Source: Janthinobacterium tructae (GTDB taxonomy: Bacteria > Pseudomonadota > Gammaproteobacteria > Burkholderiales > Burkholderiaceae_D). From it: a DNA stretch of 64,000 nt. This document shows positions 8,946 through 17,141 of this stretch, piece after piece. The DNA is taken from positions 1,860,001 through 1,924,000 of the forward strand of contig NZ_CP041185.1 of assembly GCF_006517255.1 (NCBI RefSeq), read 5' to 3'. Every line of letters begins with the position of its first letter. Position 1 is the stretch's first letter. A program made the position numbers and the translations under genes. Below the pieces are notes generated by a model, which made no database searches, was not told the DNA's origin, and saw nothing but the letters and a program-made list of their open reading frames with translations.

Positions 8946-8951
8946 TATAAT
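8946..8951 (+). promoter_or_regulatory. -10 box of bamD
   Basis: A perfect TATAAT lies 44 bp before the bamD ATG at 8996 in the rluD-bamD spacer. A possible -35 is TTAATA at 8921-8926 with a long 19-bp spacer, so the -35 call is weak. Confidence 0.45.
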
Positions 8952-8995
8952 CAGCCTATTGTAAAATCTTGGTTAAAACCTTCTTGCAAAACGTC

Positions 8996-9799
8996 ATGCA
9001 AAAAAAATTATCGTTGGTAGTCGCTTCAGTCGTTCTGCTCGGCATGTCCGCTTGCAGCTTGTTGCCTGAAAAAGTGGATGAGACCAAAAACTGGTCCGTT
9101 ACGAAATTATACTCGGAGGCGCGTGAAGAAATGGCCGGGCAGCACTATGAAGCTGCAATCGGCCTGTTCCAGAAGCTGGAGGCTAACTATCCTTTCGGCA
9201 ACTATGCCCTGCAAGCGCAGATGGAGATCGCTTACGCGTATTATAAGGCGGGAGACCAGGCGCAGGCACTGGCTGCCGTCGAACGCTTCATCAAGTTGCA
9301 TCCGAACCACGCCAATGTAGACTATATGTACTACTTGCGCGGCCTGATCAGCTTTAACGACCAGATCAGCTTCCTGAACTTCCTGTACGAGCAAGACCCG
9401 ACCGAACGCGACCCGAAAGCCACGCGCGAAGCGTTTGCGGCCTTCAAGCAACTGGTCGACAAGTTTCCAAATAGTAAATATGCGCCCGATTCGCTGGCCC
9501 GCATGAACTATCTGATCGATGCCATGGCGAAATACGAAGTGCACGTGGCGCGTTATTACTACCGCCGCGGCGCCTACCTGGCCGCTTCCAACCGCGCACA
9601 AACGACGGTCAGCGACTTTGCCGCTTCGCCCGCCATCGAAGAAGCGCTGTTCATCATGTACCGCTCGTATGACAAGCTGGGCTTGACTGACCTGCGCGAC
9701 GACACCTTGCGCGTGTTGACCAAGAACTACCCGAACACCGCATTCCTCAGCCCGGAAGGGGTGAACAAGGAACGCAAGTGGTGGAAATTCTGGCAGTAA
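8996..9799 (+). CDS. bamD: Outer membrane assembly lipoprotein BamD
   Basis: Essential lipoprotein of the BAM complex that inserts beta-barrel proteins into the outer membrane. The start at 8996 gives a signal peptide with the lipobox GMSAC. An upstream in-frame TTG at 8969 would place nine extra residues before it and is less likely. The mature protein is built of TPR-like repeats (YSEAREEMAGQHYEAAIGLFQKLEA is cut here to its pattern: YSEAREEM then YEAAIGLFQKLE), with the typical NYPFGNYALQAQ segment. Length 267 residues fits the family. It is followed at once by a bidirectional terminator shared with yaaA. Confidence 0.95.
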   Translation: MQKKLSLVVASVVLLGMSACSLLPEKVDETKNWSVTKLYSEAREEMAGQHYEAAIGLFQKLEANYPFGNYALQAQMEIAYAYYKAGDQAQALAAVERFIKLHPNHANVDYMYYLRGLISFNDQISFLNFLYEQDPTERDPKATREAFAAFKQLVDKFPNSKYAPDSLARMNYLIDAMAKYEVHVARYYYRRGAYLAASNRAQTTVSDFAASPAIEEALFIMYRSYDKLGLTDLRDDTLRVLTKNYPNTAFLSPEGVNKERKWWKFWQ

Positions 9800-9803
9800 A
9801 ATG

Positions 9804-9831
9804 AAAAAACCGGAGCTTGCTCCGGTTTTTT
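9804..9831. terminator. Bidirectional terminator between bamD and yaaA
   Basis: An 8-bp stem, ACCGGAGC at 9809-9816 and GCTCCGGT at 9819-9826 with a TT loop, is flanked by A6 on the left and T7 on the right. It can therefore terminate both the plus-strand bamD and the minus-strand yaaA. Confidence 0.9.
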
Positions 9832-9833
9832 AC

Positions 9834-10604
9834 TTATTCCGCTACTTTGCGCCGGAAGACCCAGCTTTTATCGTTCGACGCTTCGGGCACATACGCGTAG
9901 CCATCGACGTCGAACTGCTTCAGCTGCTGCGGATCGCGGATGGCGTTGACGGCCGCATAGCGGGCCAGCATGCCGCGCGCGCGCTTGGCATAGAACGAGA
10001 TGATTTTATATTTGCCGTTCTTCCAGTCCTCGAACACGGGCGCGATGACGGGCACGTCCAGCTGGCGCGGCTTGACGGATTTGAAATATTCTTCGGATGC
10101 CAGATTAACCAGCACTTTCGCGCCCTGCTCTTGCGCCGTGCGGTTCAGGCGATCGGTGATGGTATCGCCCCAGAACGCATACAAATCCTTGCCGCGCGTG
10201 GTCGACAACCGCGTGCCCATTTCCAGGCGGTGCGGGTGGATCAGGTCCAGCGGGCGCAGCAAGCCGTACAGCCCGGATAAAATGCGCACGCGCGACTGGG
10301 CATAGTCGAGCTGCTCGGGCTGCAGGCTGCGCGCGCCGAAGCCCGTGTACACGTCGCCATTGAAGGCCATGATGGCCTGGTGCGCATCGGTCAACTGCGG
10401 GGTCCAGGACGCGTAGCGGGCCACGTTGAGGGCCGACAAGGCGTCGGAAATACCCATCAGGCTGCCCACTTCGGCGGGCGAAAACTGGCGCATGCGCTCT
10501 ATCAGCTGGGCGGAATGGTCGAGAAAATCGGGGGTGCTGTGCAACGTGGTCGTTGGCGGCGTCTCCAGGTCGAGACTCTTGGCGGGCGAAAGCACGATCA
10601 ACAT
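9834..10604 (-). CDS. yaaA: Peroxide stress protein YaaA (DUF328)
   Basis: Cytoplasmic DUF328/UPF0246 protein, 256 residues. In E. coli it lowers free intracellular iron during peroxide stress, and the family fold binds DNA. The start [17 protein letters not shown] and the later motifs [31 protein letters not shown] and [11 protein letters not shown] are diagnostic. The C-terminal [14 protein letters not shown] stretch is also conserved. It is a single gene convergent with bamD and divergent from the PIN-domain gene with a 30-bp spacer. No OxyR or Fur site was recognised. Confidence 0.93.
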   Translation of the reverse strand: MLIVLSPAKSLDLETPPTTTLHSTPDFLDHSAQLIERMRQFSPAEVGSLMGISDALSALNVARYASWTPQLTDAHQAIMAFNGDVYTGFGARSLQPEQLDYAQSRVRILSGLYGLLRPLDLIHPHRLEMGTRLSTTRGKDLYAFWGDTITDRLNRTAQEQGAKVLVNLASEEYFKSVKPRQLDVPVIAPVFEDWKNGKYKIISFYAKRARGMLARYAAVNAIRDPQQLKQFDVDGYAYVPEASNDKSWVFRRKVAE

Positions 10605-10634
10605 AAATTATCACTACAGAATAGAATTGCCGAC

Positions 10635-11069
10635 ATGATACCTGCTCCACAAAAACTCGTCCTCGACACCAACGTTTGCCTCGACCTGTTCGTTTTCAAC
10701 GACCCGCGCTGGGCGGGCCTGCTGGCGGCCATGGAAAGCGGCGCCGTGCACGCCATCACGCGCGAAGATTGCCGCGCGGAATATCTGGTCGTGTTGCATT
10801 ACAAACATCTGCCGCTCGATGAAGCCAGCCGCGCTGTCGCCGCCGCCCGTTTCGACGCCCACATCAGCGTCGTGGCGCCAGCCGTGTCCGGTGTGCGCCT
10901 GCCCGTCTGTACGGACAAGGACGACCAGAAATTCCTCGAACTGGCGCGCGACGCCAGCGCCGACATCCTCATCACCAAGGACAAGGCGCTGCTGAAACTG
11001 GCCCGCAAGACGGCCAAGGCCGGCATGTTCAAGATCATGCTGCCGGAAGGCTGGGCTTTGCCGGGCTGA
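10635..11069 (+). CDS. PIN-domain protein (COG1569-like putative toxin)
   Basis: PIN-fold ribonuclease-like protein of 144 residues. The conserved acidic residues are seen at LVLDTNVCLDLF (Asp11, Asp17), in CTDKDDQKFLELA and in ADILITKDKALL. This pattern matches the putative-toxin PIN family COG1569. The ATG at 10635 is chosen because the protein then begins at the PIN domain; the longer in-frame ORF upstream runs through the yaaA start region antisense. No antitoxin-like small ORF is next to it, so a toxin role cannot be claimed. It sits alone between yaaA and the aminotransferase gene. Confidence 0.8.
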   Translation: MIPAPQKLVLDTNVCLDLFVFNDPRWAGLLAAMESGAVHAITREDCRAEYLVVLHYKHLPLDEASRAVAAARFDAHISVVAPAVSGVRLPVCTDKDDQKFLELARDASADILITKDKALLKLARKTAKAGMFKIMLPEGWALPG

Positions 11070-11152
11070 GCCGCCAAAGCCCCACACGCGACGGGGCGCG
11101 CTGCGCTAGAATGGGACACGATTCCACTTTCCGCACCGCGACCCTACCGTTC

Positions 11153-12331
11153 ATGAACAGCCCGTCCCTGCCCTACACGACTCCCACCCTGACCTCGCGC
11201 CTGCCTCTCGTGGGCACCACCGTGTTTACCCGCATGTCCAGCCTGGCGGCCCAGCATGGCGCCGTCAACCTGGGCCAGGGCTTTCCCGACTTCGATTGCG
11301 ACCCGGCCCTGGTCGACCTGGTCAGCGACGCCATGCGCGCCGGCCACAACCAGTACCCGCAGATGACGGGCGCAGCCCCCTTGCGCGAGGCCATCGCCGC
11401 GAAGATCGCCAGCCTGTACGGCCACAGCTACGATGCCGGCACGGAAATCACCGTCACGGCCGGCGCCACGCAGGCGCTCACCACAGCCATTTTATGCTGC
11501 GTGCATCCGGGCGACGAAGTCATCGTCATCGAACCGGCGTACGACAGCTATCTGCCGGCCATCGCGCTGGCCGGCGGCGTGCCCGTGCTGGTCTCCATGC
11601 AAGTGGGAGAATCCGGCTACAGCGTGCCGTGGGACAAGCTGGCCGCCGCCGTCAGCGCAAAAACGCGCTTGATCATCATCAATACGCCGCATAATCCGAC
11701 GGGCACCATCTTGCGCCCTGCCGACGTGGCCGCGCTGGCCGACATCGTGCGCGGCACGCAAATCCTGATACTCTCCGATGAAGTCTACGAGCACATGGTC
11801 TACGATGGCGTGCGCCATGAGTCGCTAGCGCGCCACCCGGAACTGGCGGCGCGCAGCTTCATCGTGTCCAGCTTCGGCAAGACATATCACGTGACGGGCT
11901 GGAAAGTGGGCTATGTGGCGGCGCCTGCGGCCCTGACGGCGGAATTTCGCAAGGTGCACCAGTACAACGTGTTTACCGTCAACACGCCGATGCAACACGG
12001 CATCGCTAGCTATATGGCCGACGCGCAGCCCTGCCTGGACTTGCCCGCGTTTTACCAGCGCAAGCGCGACCTGTTCCGCGACGGTCTGGCGGGCAGCCGC
12101 TTTACCCTGCTGCCGGCCGACGGCACGTATTTCCAGTGCGTGCGCTACGATGCCATTTCGCAAGAGACCGAAGCGCAGTTCGCCGAATGGCTGACGGCCG
12201 AGATCAAGGTCGCTGCCATCCCCGTCTCCGCGTTTTATGCGCAGGGCAAGGAATCGGGCATCGTGCGTTTCTGCTTTGCCAAGCAAGACGAGACCTTGCG
12301 CCTGGCGCTGGAGCGCCTGCGCAGCATATAA
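11153..12331 (+). CDS. ybdL: PLP-dependent aminotransferase, YbdL-like (methionine aminotransferase)
   Basis: Class I/II aminotransferase, 392 residues. E. coli YbdL prefers methionine, histidine and phenylalanine as amino donors. The whole length follows the YbdL pattern: LPLVGTTVFTRMS, VNLGQGFPDFD, the substrate-loop QYPQMTGAAPLREAIA, VTAGATQALTTAI, NTPHNPTGT, ILSDEVYEH and the PLP-lysine motif SSFGKTYHVTGWKVGY. ATG 11153 is preferred over 11111 because a TAGAAT-like -10 overlaps the upstream ATG and the extra 14 residues do not resemble the family. The HD-GYP-like gene begins 47 bp later. Confidence 0.88.
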   Translation: MNSPSLPYTTPTLTSRLPLVGTTVFTRMSSLAAQHGAVNLGQGFPDFDCDPALVDLVSDAMRAGHNQYPQMTGAAPLREAIAAKIASLYGHSYDAGTEITVTAGATQALTTAILCCVHPGDEVIVIEPAYDSYLPAIALAGGVPVLVSMQVGESGYSVPWDKLAAAVSAKTRLIIINTPHNPTGTILRPADVAALADIVRGTQILILSDEVYEHMVYDGVRHESLARHPELAARSFIVSSFGKTYHVTGWKVGYVAAPAALTAEFRKVHQYNVFTVNTPMQHGIASYMADAQPCLDLPAFYQRKRDLFRDGLAGSRFTLLPADGTYFQCVRYDAISQETEAQFAEWLTAEIKVAAIPVSAFYAQGKESGIVRFCFAKQDETLRLALERLRSI

Positions 12332-12378
12332 CCGAGCACTGAGCATGGCTTCGCCACGGCGGAGCAAAGGATGACAGC

Positions 12379-13482
12379 ATGGTACAGCGTCGCATCGGCC
12401 CGGCCGACCTGGTTCCCGGCGAACCCCTGCCTTGGGATCTGTTTCTGGCTGACCATAGTGCCGGCCCGCAATTGCGCAAGGGGCAGATCATCACGGACGG
12501 CGCGCAGCTGGGCCGCTTGCTGCAACTGGGTCTGTACGCGGGTACGCCGGAGCAGCCGTCCGTCTTGCGCTTGCTCAATCAGACGGCGCAACGCCTGGAA
12601 CGCCTGCTGCTGGACTTGCGCAGCGAAAGCAATGCCGAGCGCGACGTGCGCGACATCGCGCGCGACCTGCTGCGCGCGCTCGAACATGATGCCGACATCG
12701 CGCTGGCCAGCATCCTGCTCAACCAGATCGCCGCTACCTACACCGTGCGCCACTGCATCGAAACGGCGCTGCTGGCCATGCTGGTGGGGCGCAGCATGCA
12801 CAAGTCCGACGATGAACTATTACTGATCGGCGCCGCCGCGCTGACGATGAACGTGGGCATGCTGCGCCACCACGACAGCTTCCAGGACCGGCACGGCCCC
12901 CTGAATGACGAAGAAATGCGCATCGTGCGTCTGCACCCGCAGGAAAGCACGGAACTGCTGCGCTGCGCCGGCGTCGATGACGAGGAATGGCTCAGCTGCG
13001 TGCTCTTGCACCATGAAAACGACGACGGCAGCGGCTACCCGCAGGGGCGCACGGCCGATGAAATCCTGCAAAACGCGAAATTGATCGGCCTGGCCGACCG
13101 CTATTGCGCGCGCGTCTCGGCGCGCAACTACCGCCGCTCCATCGTGCCAGACCAGGCGCTGCAACACATCTTCCTCGAGCAGGGCGTGACCATCGACCCG
13201 CTGCTGGGGGAACAGTTCGTCAAGCTGCTGGGCAAATATCCACCCGGCACCCTGGTGCGCCTACGCAGCGGCGAACTGGGCGTGGTGACGCAGCGGGGTG
13301 CCGCCCACGTGCATCCGCTCAGCGACCCGCTGGGCGCGCCGCTGGCCGCCGCCCAGCTGGCGCAGATGACGCCGCGCGACACGGGCGACAGCCAGTTCAC
13401 CATCGTCTCCTCGCTGCATGAAGACGATGCGGGCGTGCATTTCAGCATGCGCAATGTGTGGGGCGATGAGGCGCGGCTGTAG
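12379..13482 (+). CDS. HD-GYP-like protein with degenerate HD motif
   Basis: Protein of 367 residues with a C-terminal HD-GYP-type domain (about residues 105-290), the fold of cyclic-di-GMP phosphodiesterases. Several signatures are kept: His125 in VRHCIETALLA, HPQES (His186) and HHENDDGSGYP (His211, His212, Gly-Tyr-Pro 219-221). The central metal-binding HDIGK motif, however, is replaced by MNVGM (Met157-Asn158). In known HD-GYP enzymes this His-Asp pair binds the catalytic metals, so phosphodiesterase activity is doubtful and a binding or regulatory role is more plausible. The N-terminal 100 residues show a DUF3391-like place but no recognised motif. Cytoplasmic; no membrane segment. Confidence 0.8.
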   Translation: MVQRRIGPADLVPGEPLPWDLFLADHSAGPQLRKGQIITDGAQLGRLLQLGLYAGTPEQPSVLRLLNQTAQRLERLLLDLRSESNAERDVRDIARDLLRALEHDADIALASILLNQIAATYTVRHCIETALLAMLVGRSMHKSDDELLLIGAAALTMNVGMLRHHDSFQDRHGPLNDEEMRIVRLHPQESTELLRCAGVDDEEWLSCVLLHHENDDGSGYPQGRTADEILQNAKLIGLADRYCARVSARNYRRSIVPDQALQHIFLEQGVTIDPLLGEQFVKLLGKYPPGTLVRLRSGELGVVTQRGAAHVHPLSDPLGAPLAAAQLAQMTPRDTGDSQFTIVSSLHEDDAGVHFSMRNVWGDEARL

Positions 13483-13532
13483 CTGCCTGGATAACGCCGG
13501 GCGCCAGACCCGGCACCCGGAAAAATGTCAGC

Positions 13533-13991
13533 TCACGGTTTCGGTGGGCGGATGCCGGTGTACTGTGCACTGACCAGTAACCATTGCTTGTCGACAAGCC
13601 GAGCCACATAACCGGCGCGCAGGGCGAAGGTACGCGCAGCCGCGTCCTGATTGGCGCGGTAGGACAGCCGTGCCGAGATGAGCGCCGTATCGCCAAAAAG
13701 ACGCACCACCGGCTCATCGACCTGGAGTTGAGGACTCGGCCGTTTCTGCTCCGGCGCATAGAAGGAGGCCATTTTTTCACGCCCGTCCACCTCGCCGACC
13801 GGCGATATTTCCACATAATTCTCGGCCGTGGTGGCTTTCAAGGCAACTTGATCAAAGTTATTCTGCGCCTGCGCATGGCGCTGCACCAAAGCCAGCAGTT
13901 CGGCGTCGGCAGGAGCCGCCTGCACACCACCGATTGCGCCCAAGGTGCCAAGCAGGCAGGTAGAAAGAAGATGTGAAAGGGTCAATTTCAT
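13533..13991 (-). CDS. Exported NTF2-like (DUF4440/SnoaL-type) protein
   Basis: Protein of 152 residues with a Sec signal peptide (MKLTLSHLLSTCLLGTLGA to a probable AxA site at VQAAPA) and a mature domain resembling the DUF4440 / nuclear transport factor 2 fold. The pattern is AQNNFDQVALKATTAENYVEIS, then DGREKM, VRLFGDTALISARLSYR and a C-terminal WLLVSAQYTGI. Such domains are cone-shaped ligand-binding or small-enzyme scaffolds, and no catalytic residues can be assigned. The start at 13991 is chosen for the signal peptide; the longer ORF upstream has no support. It is convergent with the HD-GYP-like gene. Confidence 0.7.
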   Translation of the reverse strand: MKLTLSHLLSTCLLGTLGAIGGVQAAPADAELLALVQRHAQAQNNFDQVALKATTAENYVEISPVGEVDGREKMASFYAPEQKRPSPQLQVDEPVVRLFGDTALISARLSYRANQDAAARTFALRAGYVARLVDKQWLLVSAQYTGIRPPKP

Positions 13992-14215
13992 GCGTATTTC
14001 ATCCTGGTCGAGGTCATGGAGAAGCATCCGTTGATGACTGCGGCAGCGCCAGCATCGAACACTCGCTTGCGGCCAACTCATCATGAGGAAGCCCACTGTA
14101 TGCTATCCGATTGCCATTTCCTGGCACATGCCAGTGCGACAAACTGCTCAATTGGGGGATTGAAACGCCATTGCGCCGCCTCGATTGCACGCCCGCCATT
14201 GCGGTATCGGGATGC

Positions 14216-15133
14216 TCACTGCGATGCTTTCAAATACGCCCGCAAGCCATGCGTCAGCACAAACGGAAACACGCTCGCGTGGTCTTCGTCCTCGAACACG
14301 CGCAAGCGCGTTTTCAGGCCGGGGTACTTGCGCGATGTCAACTTCCCATCGAACTCGCGCAAGTCGGCCAGCATGTCGGCCTCTTCCTCCGAACGCGAAC
14401 GCTTCTTGCCCGCCGCCAGCTTTTCCAGGCCGCCGATGCCGAAGAACACGGACGCGGGCAAGTCCTTGTGGCTGGCGGCATACGCCTGCTCGCGCTCGAA
14501 CATGATGCCGGCGTCGTACCACAGCGACGGACTGCCAAGGATGTAATGCTCGAAGGTGCGCGGTTCGGTGAGCAGAAATTGCAGACCCAGCAGGCTGCCG
14601 TAGGAATGGCCGATGAAGACCTTGCGCTGCATGTTGACGCGATACTGTTGCGCAATAAACGGAAACACTTCGCCCGAGATGAACTGGCCATACGCCTTCG
14701 CTTCGCCGAACGCCGCTTGCCGTCCCGGCATGTCCGAGCGGTAATCGTGCTTGCGCGGCGTGGTCGGCGTGTAGTCGCGGCGGCGGCTGTACACCCCGCC
14801 ATCGCCATTGGCGTACGACAGGCCGACCACTACCACCTCCTCCATCCCGGCATGCTTGTTCAGGCGCTGCGCAATATTGCGCACGATGGCGAACGCGTAA
14901 TTGGCGTCGACGACGAACAGCACCGGATAGCGCTTATTTCCCTGTCGATAGGAATCGGGCAAGGCGACATACAGCTGATAGTCGCGCTTCAGGGCTTGCG
15001 CGCGGATGTCGCGCACCTGCGTATTTTCCAGTACGTAGCTGGCGGGCGCGCTGGCGGGTGCGGCATGGACGCCATTAACAAGAAAGCAAAGGGCCAGGAG
15101 GAAATTATGAGGCTTCAAACTGGCTTCTTTCAT
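14216..15133 (-). CDS. Exported alpha/beta-hydrolase, esterase D family
   Basis: Protein of 305 residues with a signal peptide (MKEASLKPHNFLLALCFLV then VHAAP). It belongs to the putative esterase / ferri-enterobactin hydrolase (IroE, BesA) family. It has YPVLFVVDANYAFA near the oxyanion region, the nucleophile elbow GHSYGS, SPSLWYD and a late EDEDHASVFP with the catalytic His. It is likely periplasmic, cleaving esters such as siderophores or short acyl esters; the substrate is unknown. It lies 11 bp after mshN on the same strand, so it may be cotranscribed with the MSHA operon although it is not a known pilus component. Confidence 0.8.
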   Translation of the reverse strand: MKEASLKPHNFLLALCFLVNGVHAAPASAPASYVLENTQVRDIRAQALKRDYQLYVALPDSYRQGNKRYPVLFVVDANYAFAIVRNIAQRLNKHAGMEEVVVVGLSYANGDGGVYSRRRDYTPTTPRKHDYRSDMPGRQAAFGEAKAYGQFISGEVFPFIAQQYRVNMQRKVFIGHSYGSLLGLQFLLTEPRTFEHYILGSPSLWYDAGIMFEREQAYAASHKDLPASVFFGIGGLEKLAAGKKRSRSEEEADMLADLREFDGKLTSRKYPGLKTRLRVFEDEDHASVFPFVLTHGLRAYLKASQ

Positions 15134-15144
15134 TGAGGTAATTG

Positions 15145-16218
15145 CTATTTTGCAGCAGCCGTCGTCAACTGCACCAGCTTGCGCTCGACAAACGCCTGCA
15201 GCTGGGGCGACAGGGTTTGCAAGCCCTTGGCACGCTCGAACGCCTGGCGCGCCTGGGCCGGGTGGTTGTCGGCTTGCAAGGCTATCCCCAGGCCCATCCA
15301 CCAGACGCTGTTGTCGGGCGCCGTCTGCAGGGCCAGCTGATATTGCTCGGCCGCTTCGCGGTAGCGCTGCTCGCGCTGCAGCACGGCGGCCAGGAAGGCG
15401 CGATAGTCGCCGTTGTCGGCAGCATGCGGCAGGCTGCGCATGAGGGTATCGAGGGCCGCCGCGCCGCCGTTGGCTTTATCCAGCTGCAAGCGGGCCAGCA
15501 TCATCGCCTGCGCCGGCTGTTTCGGATCCAATGCCAGACTCAACTGCAATTGGCGCGCCGCGTCGTCGGGGCGCTGCGCTTCGAGCAGCAGGCGCACCAG
15601 GGTTTCGCGCGCGCCCTGGTGGCGCGGGTCCAGCTGCAGGGTCTGCTGCAAGCCGGCCAGCGCCTCCGAGACGCGGCCATCCTGCAACTGGCCCAGCGCG
15701 CGCCGGTACTCATTCTCCACGCGCTGCTGCGGCGTGACTTGCTTGCCGTCAAGGATGCGTTCGCTGGCGGCGGGCGCTGGCGTCTTCACCACGGGCGCCA
15801 CGGCAGGCCTGGCTGGTTGTTGCGTGATGCGGCGCATTTCAGCAGCATGTACCTTGGCTGGCGCGACCGTCTCCCCGGCCTGCAACATCGGCTCGGGTGC
15901 CACCGGCGCCGTGGCGACCGGCGCCGGCACAGCGACTGGCGCAGCCGCAGGAGCAGGTGCAGGCACGGGTAGTGGTGCCGCCACCGGCGTGCCGGCCACG
16001 CTGACCAGCACGGGCGGCACGGGCGGGCGCTTCCAGTACACCCAGCCCAGCGCGATGGCCGCCGCCGTCAGGCCGGCCGCGCCGCCGAAGACCAGCGCGC
16101 GCGAAACGCCCTGGCCCCGCTCGCGTTCGGGCACGGAGCGGATGCCGGCCGCGTCGCCGCGCCCATCGGGGGTGCCGCGCGCATCGAGGTCTTGCAACAT
16201 CTTGTTAATCAGGCTCAT
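15145..16218 (-). CDS. mshN: MSHA biogenesis protein MshN (TPR)
   Basis: Bitopic inner-membrane protein of 357 residues. The short cytoplasmic start MSLINKMLQDLDARG is typical of MshN. It is followed by one transmembrane helix (about residues 42-61), a long Pro/Ala-rich periplasmic linker and C-terminal tetratricopeptide repeats (ALGQLQDGRVSEALAGLQQ, ALQTAPDNSVWWMGLGIAL). TPR proteins of this kind act in pilus assembly near the secretin. Upstream mshM ends 17 bp before its start. It is the last msh gene of the operon, followed by the esterase gene. A paralogous TPR protein lies in the second pilus-like system at 36646-38031. Confidence 0.9.
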   Translation of the reverse strand: MSLINKMLQDLDARGTPDGRGDAAGIRSVPERERGQGVSRALVFGGAAGLTAAAIALGWVYWKRPPVPPVLVSVAGTPVAAPLPVPAPAPAAAPVAVPAPVATAPVAPEPMLQAGETVAPAKVHAAEMRRITQQPARPAVAPVVKTPAPAASERILDGKQVTPQQRVENEYRRALGQLQDGRVSEALAGLQQTLQLDPRHQGARETLVRLLLEAQRPDDAARQLQLSLALDPKQPAQAMMLARLQLDKANGGAAALDTLMRSLPHAADNGDYRAFLAAVLQREQRYREAAEQYQLALQTAPDNSVWWMGLGIALQADNHPAQARQAFERAKGLQTLSPQLQAFVERKLVQLTTAAAK

Positions 16219-16235
16219 CTACAGGCTCATCTTCG

Positions 16236-17141
16236 TCATCGGTTCAATAAGGTCCAGCTCACGGCGCAGGCGGCGGCCAGCACGCCGGCGCCAGCCAGCC
16301 ACGGCCACGGCCGTCGCCAGTAGCGGCGCGGCTTGCTGGCCAGGGTATCGCTGGCGGCCAGCGCCACGTGGCGTCCGCTGACCTGCTGCCGGCCTTCGCC
16401 GTACGCCACCATCAGCGCCTTGTGCGCCATGATATTGATCAGGCGCGGGATGCCGCCGGAAGCCTTGTACAGCTTGCTCACGCTGCCACGGCTGAACAGG
16501 CGCGCGCCATCGAAACCGGCCACGCGCAGGCGGTGCGCCACATAAAAATCCACGTCGTCGCGCGACAAAGGACCCAGGTGATAATGAAAGGTGATGCGCT
16601 GCGTCAGCTGGCGGATTTCCGGCAGGGCCAGCTTGACGTCCAGCTCGGGCTGGCCGAACAGCACGATTTGCAACAGCTTGCGCTTTTCCGTTTCCAGGTT
16701 CGTCAGCAGGCGCAAGGCTTCCAGGCTGTCGACGGGAATCGCCTGCGCTTCATCCAGACACAGCAGCACGCGCCTGCCCTGCGCCGCCAGGTTAAGCAAA
16801 CGCAAGTTGAGCGACTTGAGCAGCTGATGCTGATCAGCATCTTTCTCCAGCAGCACATCGAGGTCGTCCGCCAGCGCCAGGATCAGCGAACGGGGTGGCA
16901 AGTTCGGATTCGGGATGTAGGCGGTGACAAAATCCGGGCCCAGCGATTGCATGAACTTGCGGCACAAAAAGGTTTTGCCGGTACCCACTTCGCCAGTGAT
17001 CTTGATGAAGCCCTCGCCATTGCGCGCCGCCACCAGCAAGGTGTTGAGCGCCTTTTGCGACTGCGGGCCGTTGAAGAAGAAACTGGTATCGGGCGTGAGG
17101 CCGAACGGCGCCTCGCGCAAGCCGAAATGGGCCTGGTACAT
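16236..17141 (-). CDS. mshM: MSHA biogenesis protein MshM (ExeA-like ATPase)
   Basis: ExeA/GspA-type AAA+ ATPase of 301 residues. The N-terminus YQAHFGLREAPFGLTPDTSFFF is reduced here to its marks FGL, APFGLTPD. Walker A is GEVGTGKTFLC, Walker B is VLLCLDEAQ, and LRLLTNLETEKRKLLQIVLFG is the conserved segment marked LLTNLET. A single hydrophobic segment near residues 279-297 anchors the C-terminus. ExeA-like proteins help secretins cross the peptidoglycan. It is adjacent to mshL without a gap and precedes mshN. Unlike its paralogue at 33159-34592 it has a normal Walker B Asp and no SPOR-like domain. Confidence 0.92.
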   Translation of the reverse strand: MYQAHFGLREAPFGLTPDTSFFFNGPQSQKALNTLLVAARNGEGFIKITGEVGTGKTFLCRKFMQSLGPDFVTAYIPNPNLPPRSLILALADDLDVLLEKDADQHQLLKSLNLRLLNLAAQGRRVLLCLDEAQAIPVDSLEALRLLTNLETEKRKLLQIVLFGQPELDVKLALPEIRQLTQRITFHYHLGPLSRDDVDFYVAHRLRVAGFDGARLFSRGSVSKLYKASGGIPRLINIMAHKALMVAYGEGRQQVSGRHVALAASDTLASKPRRYWRRPWPWLAGAGVLAAACAVSWTLLNR

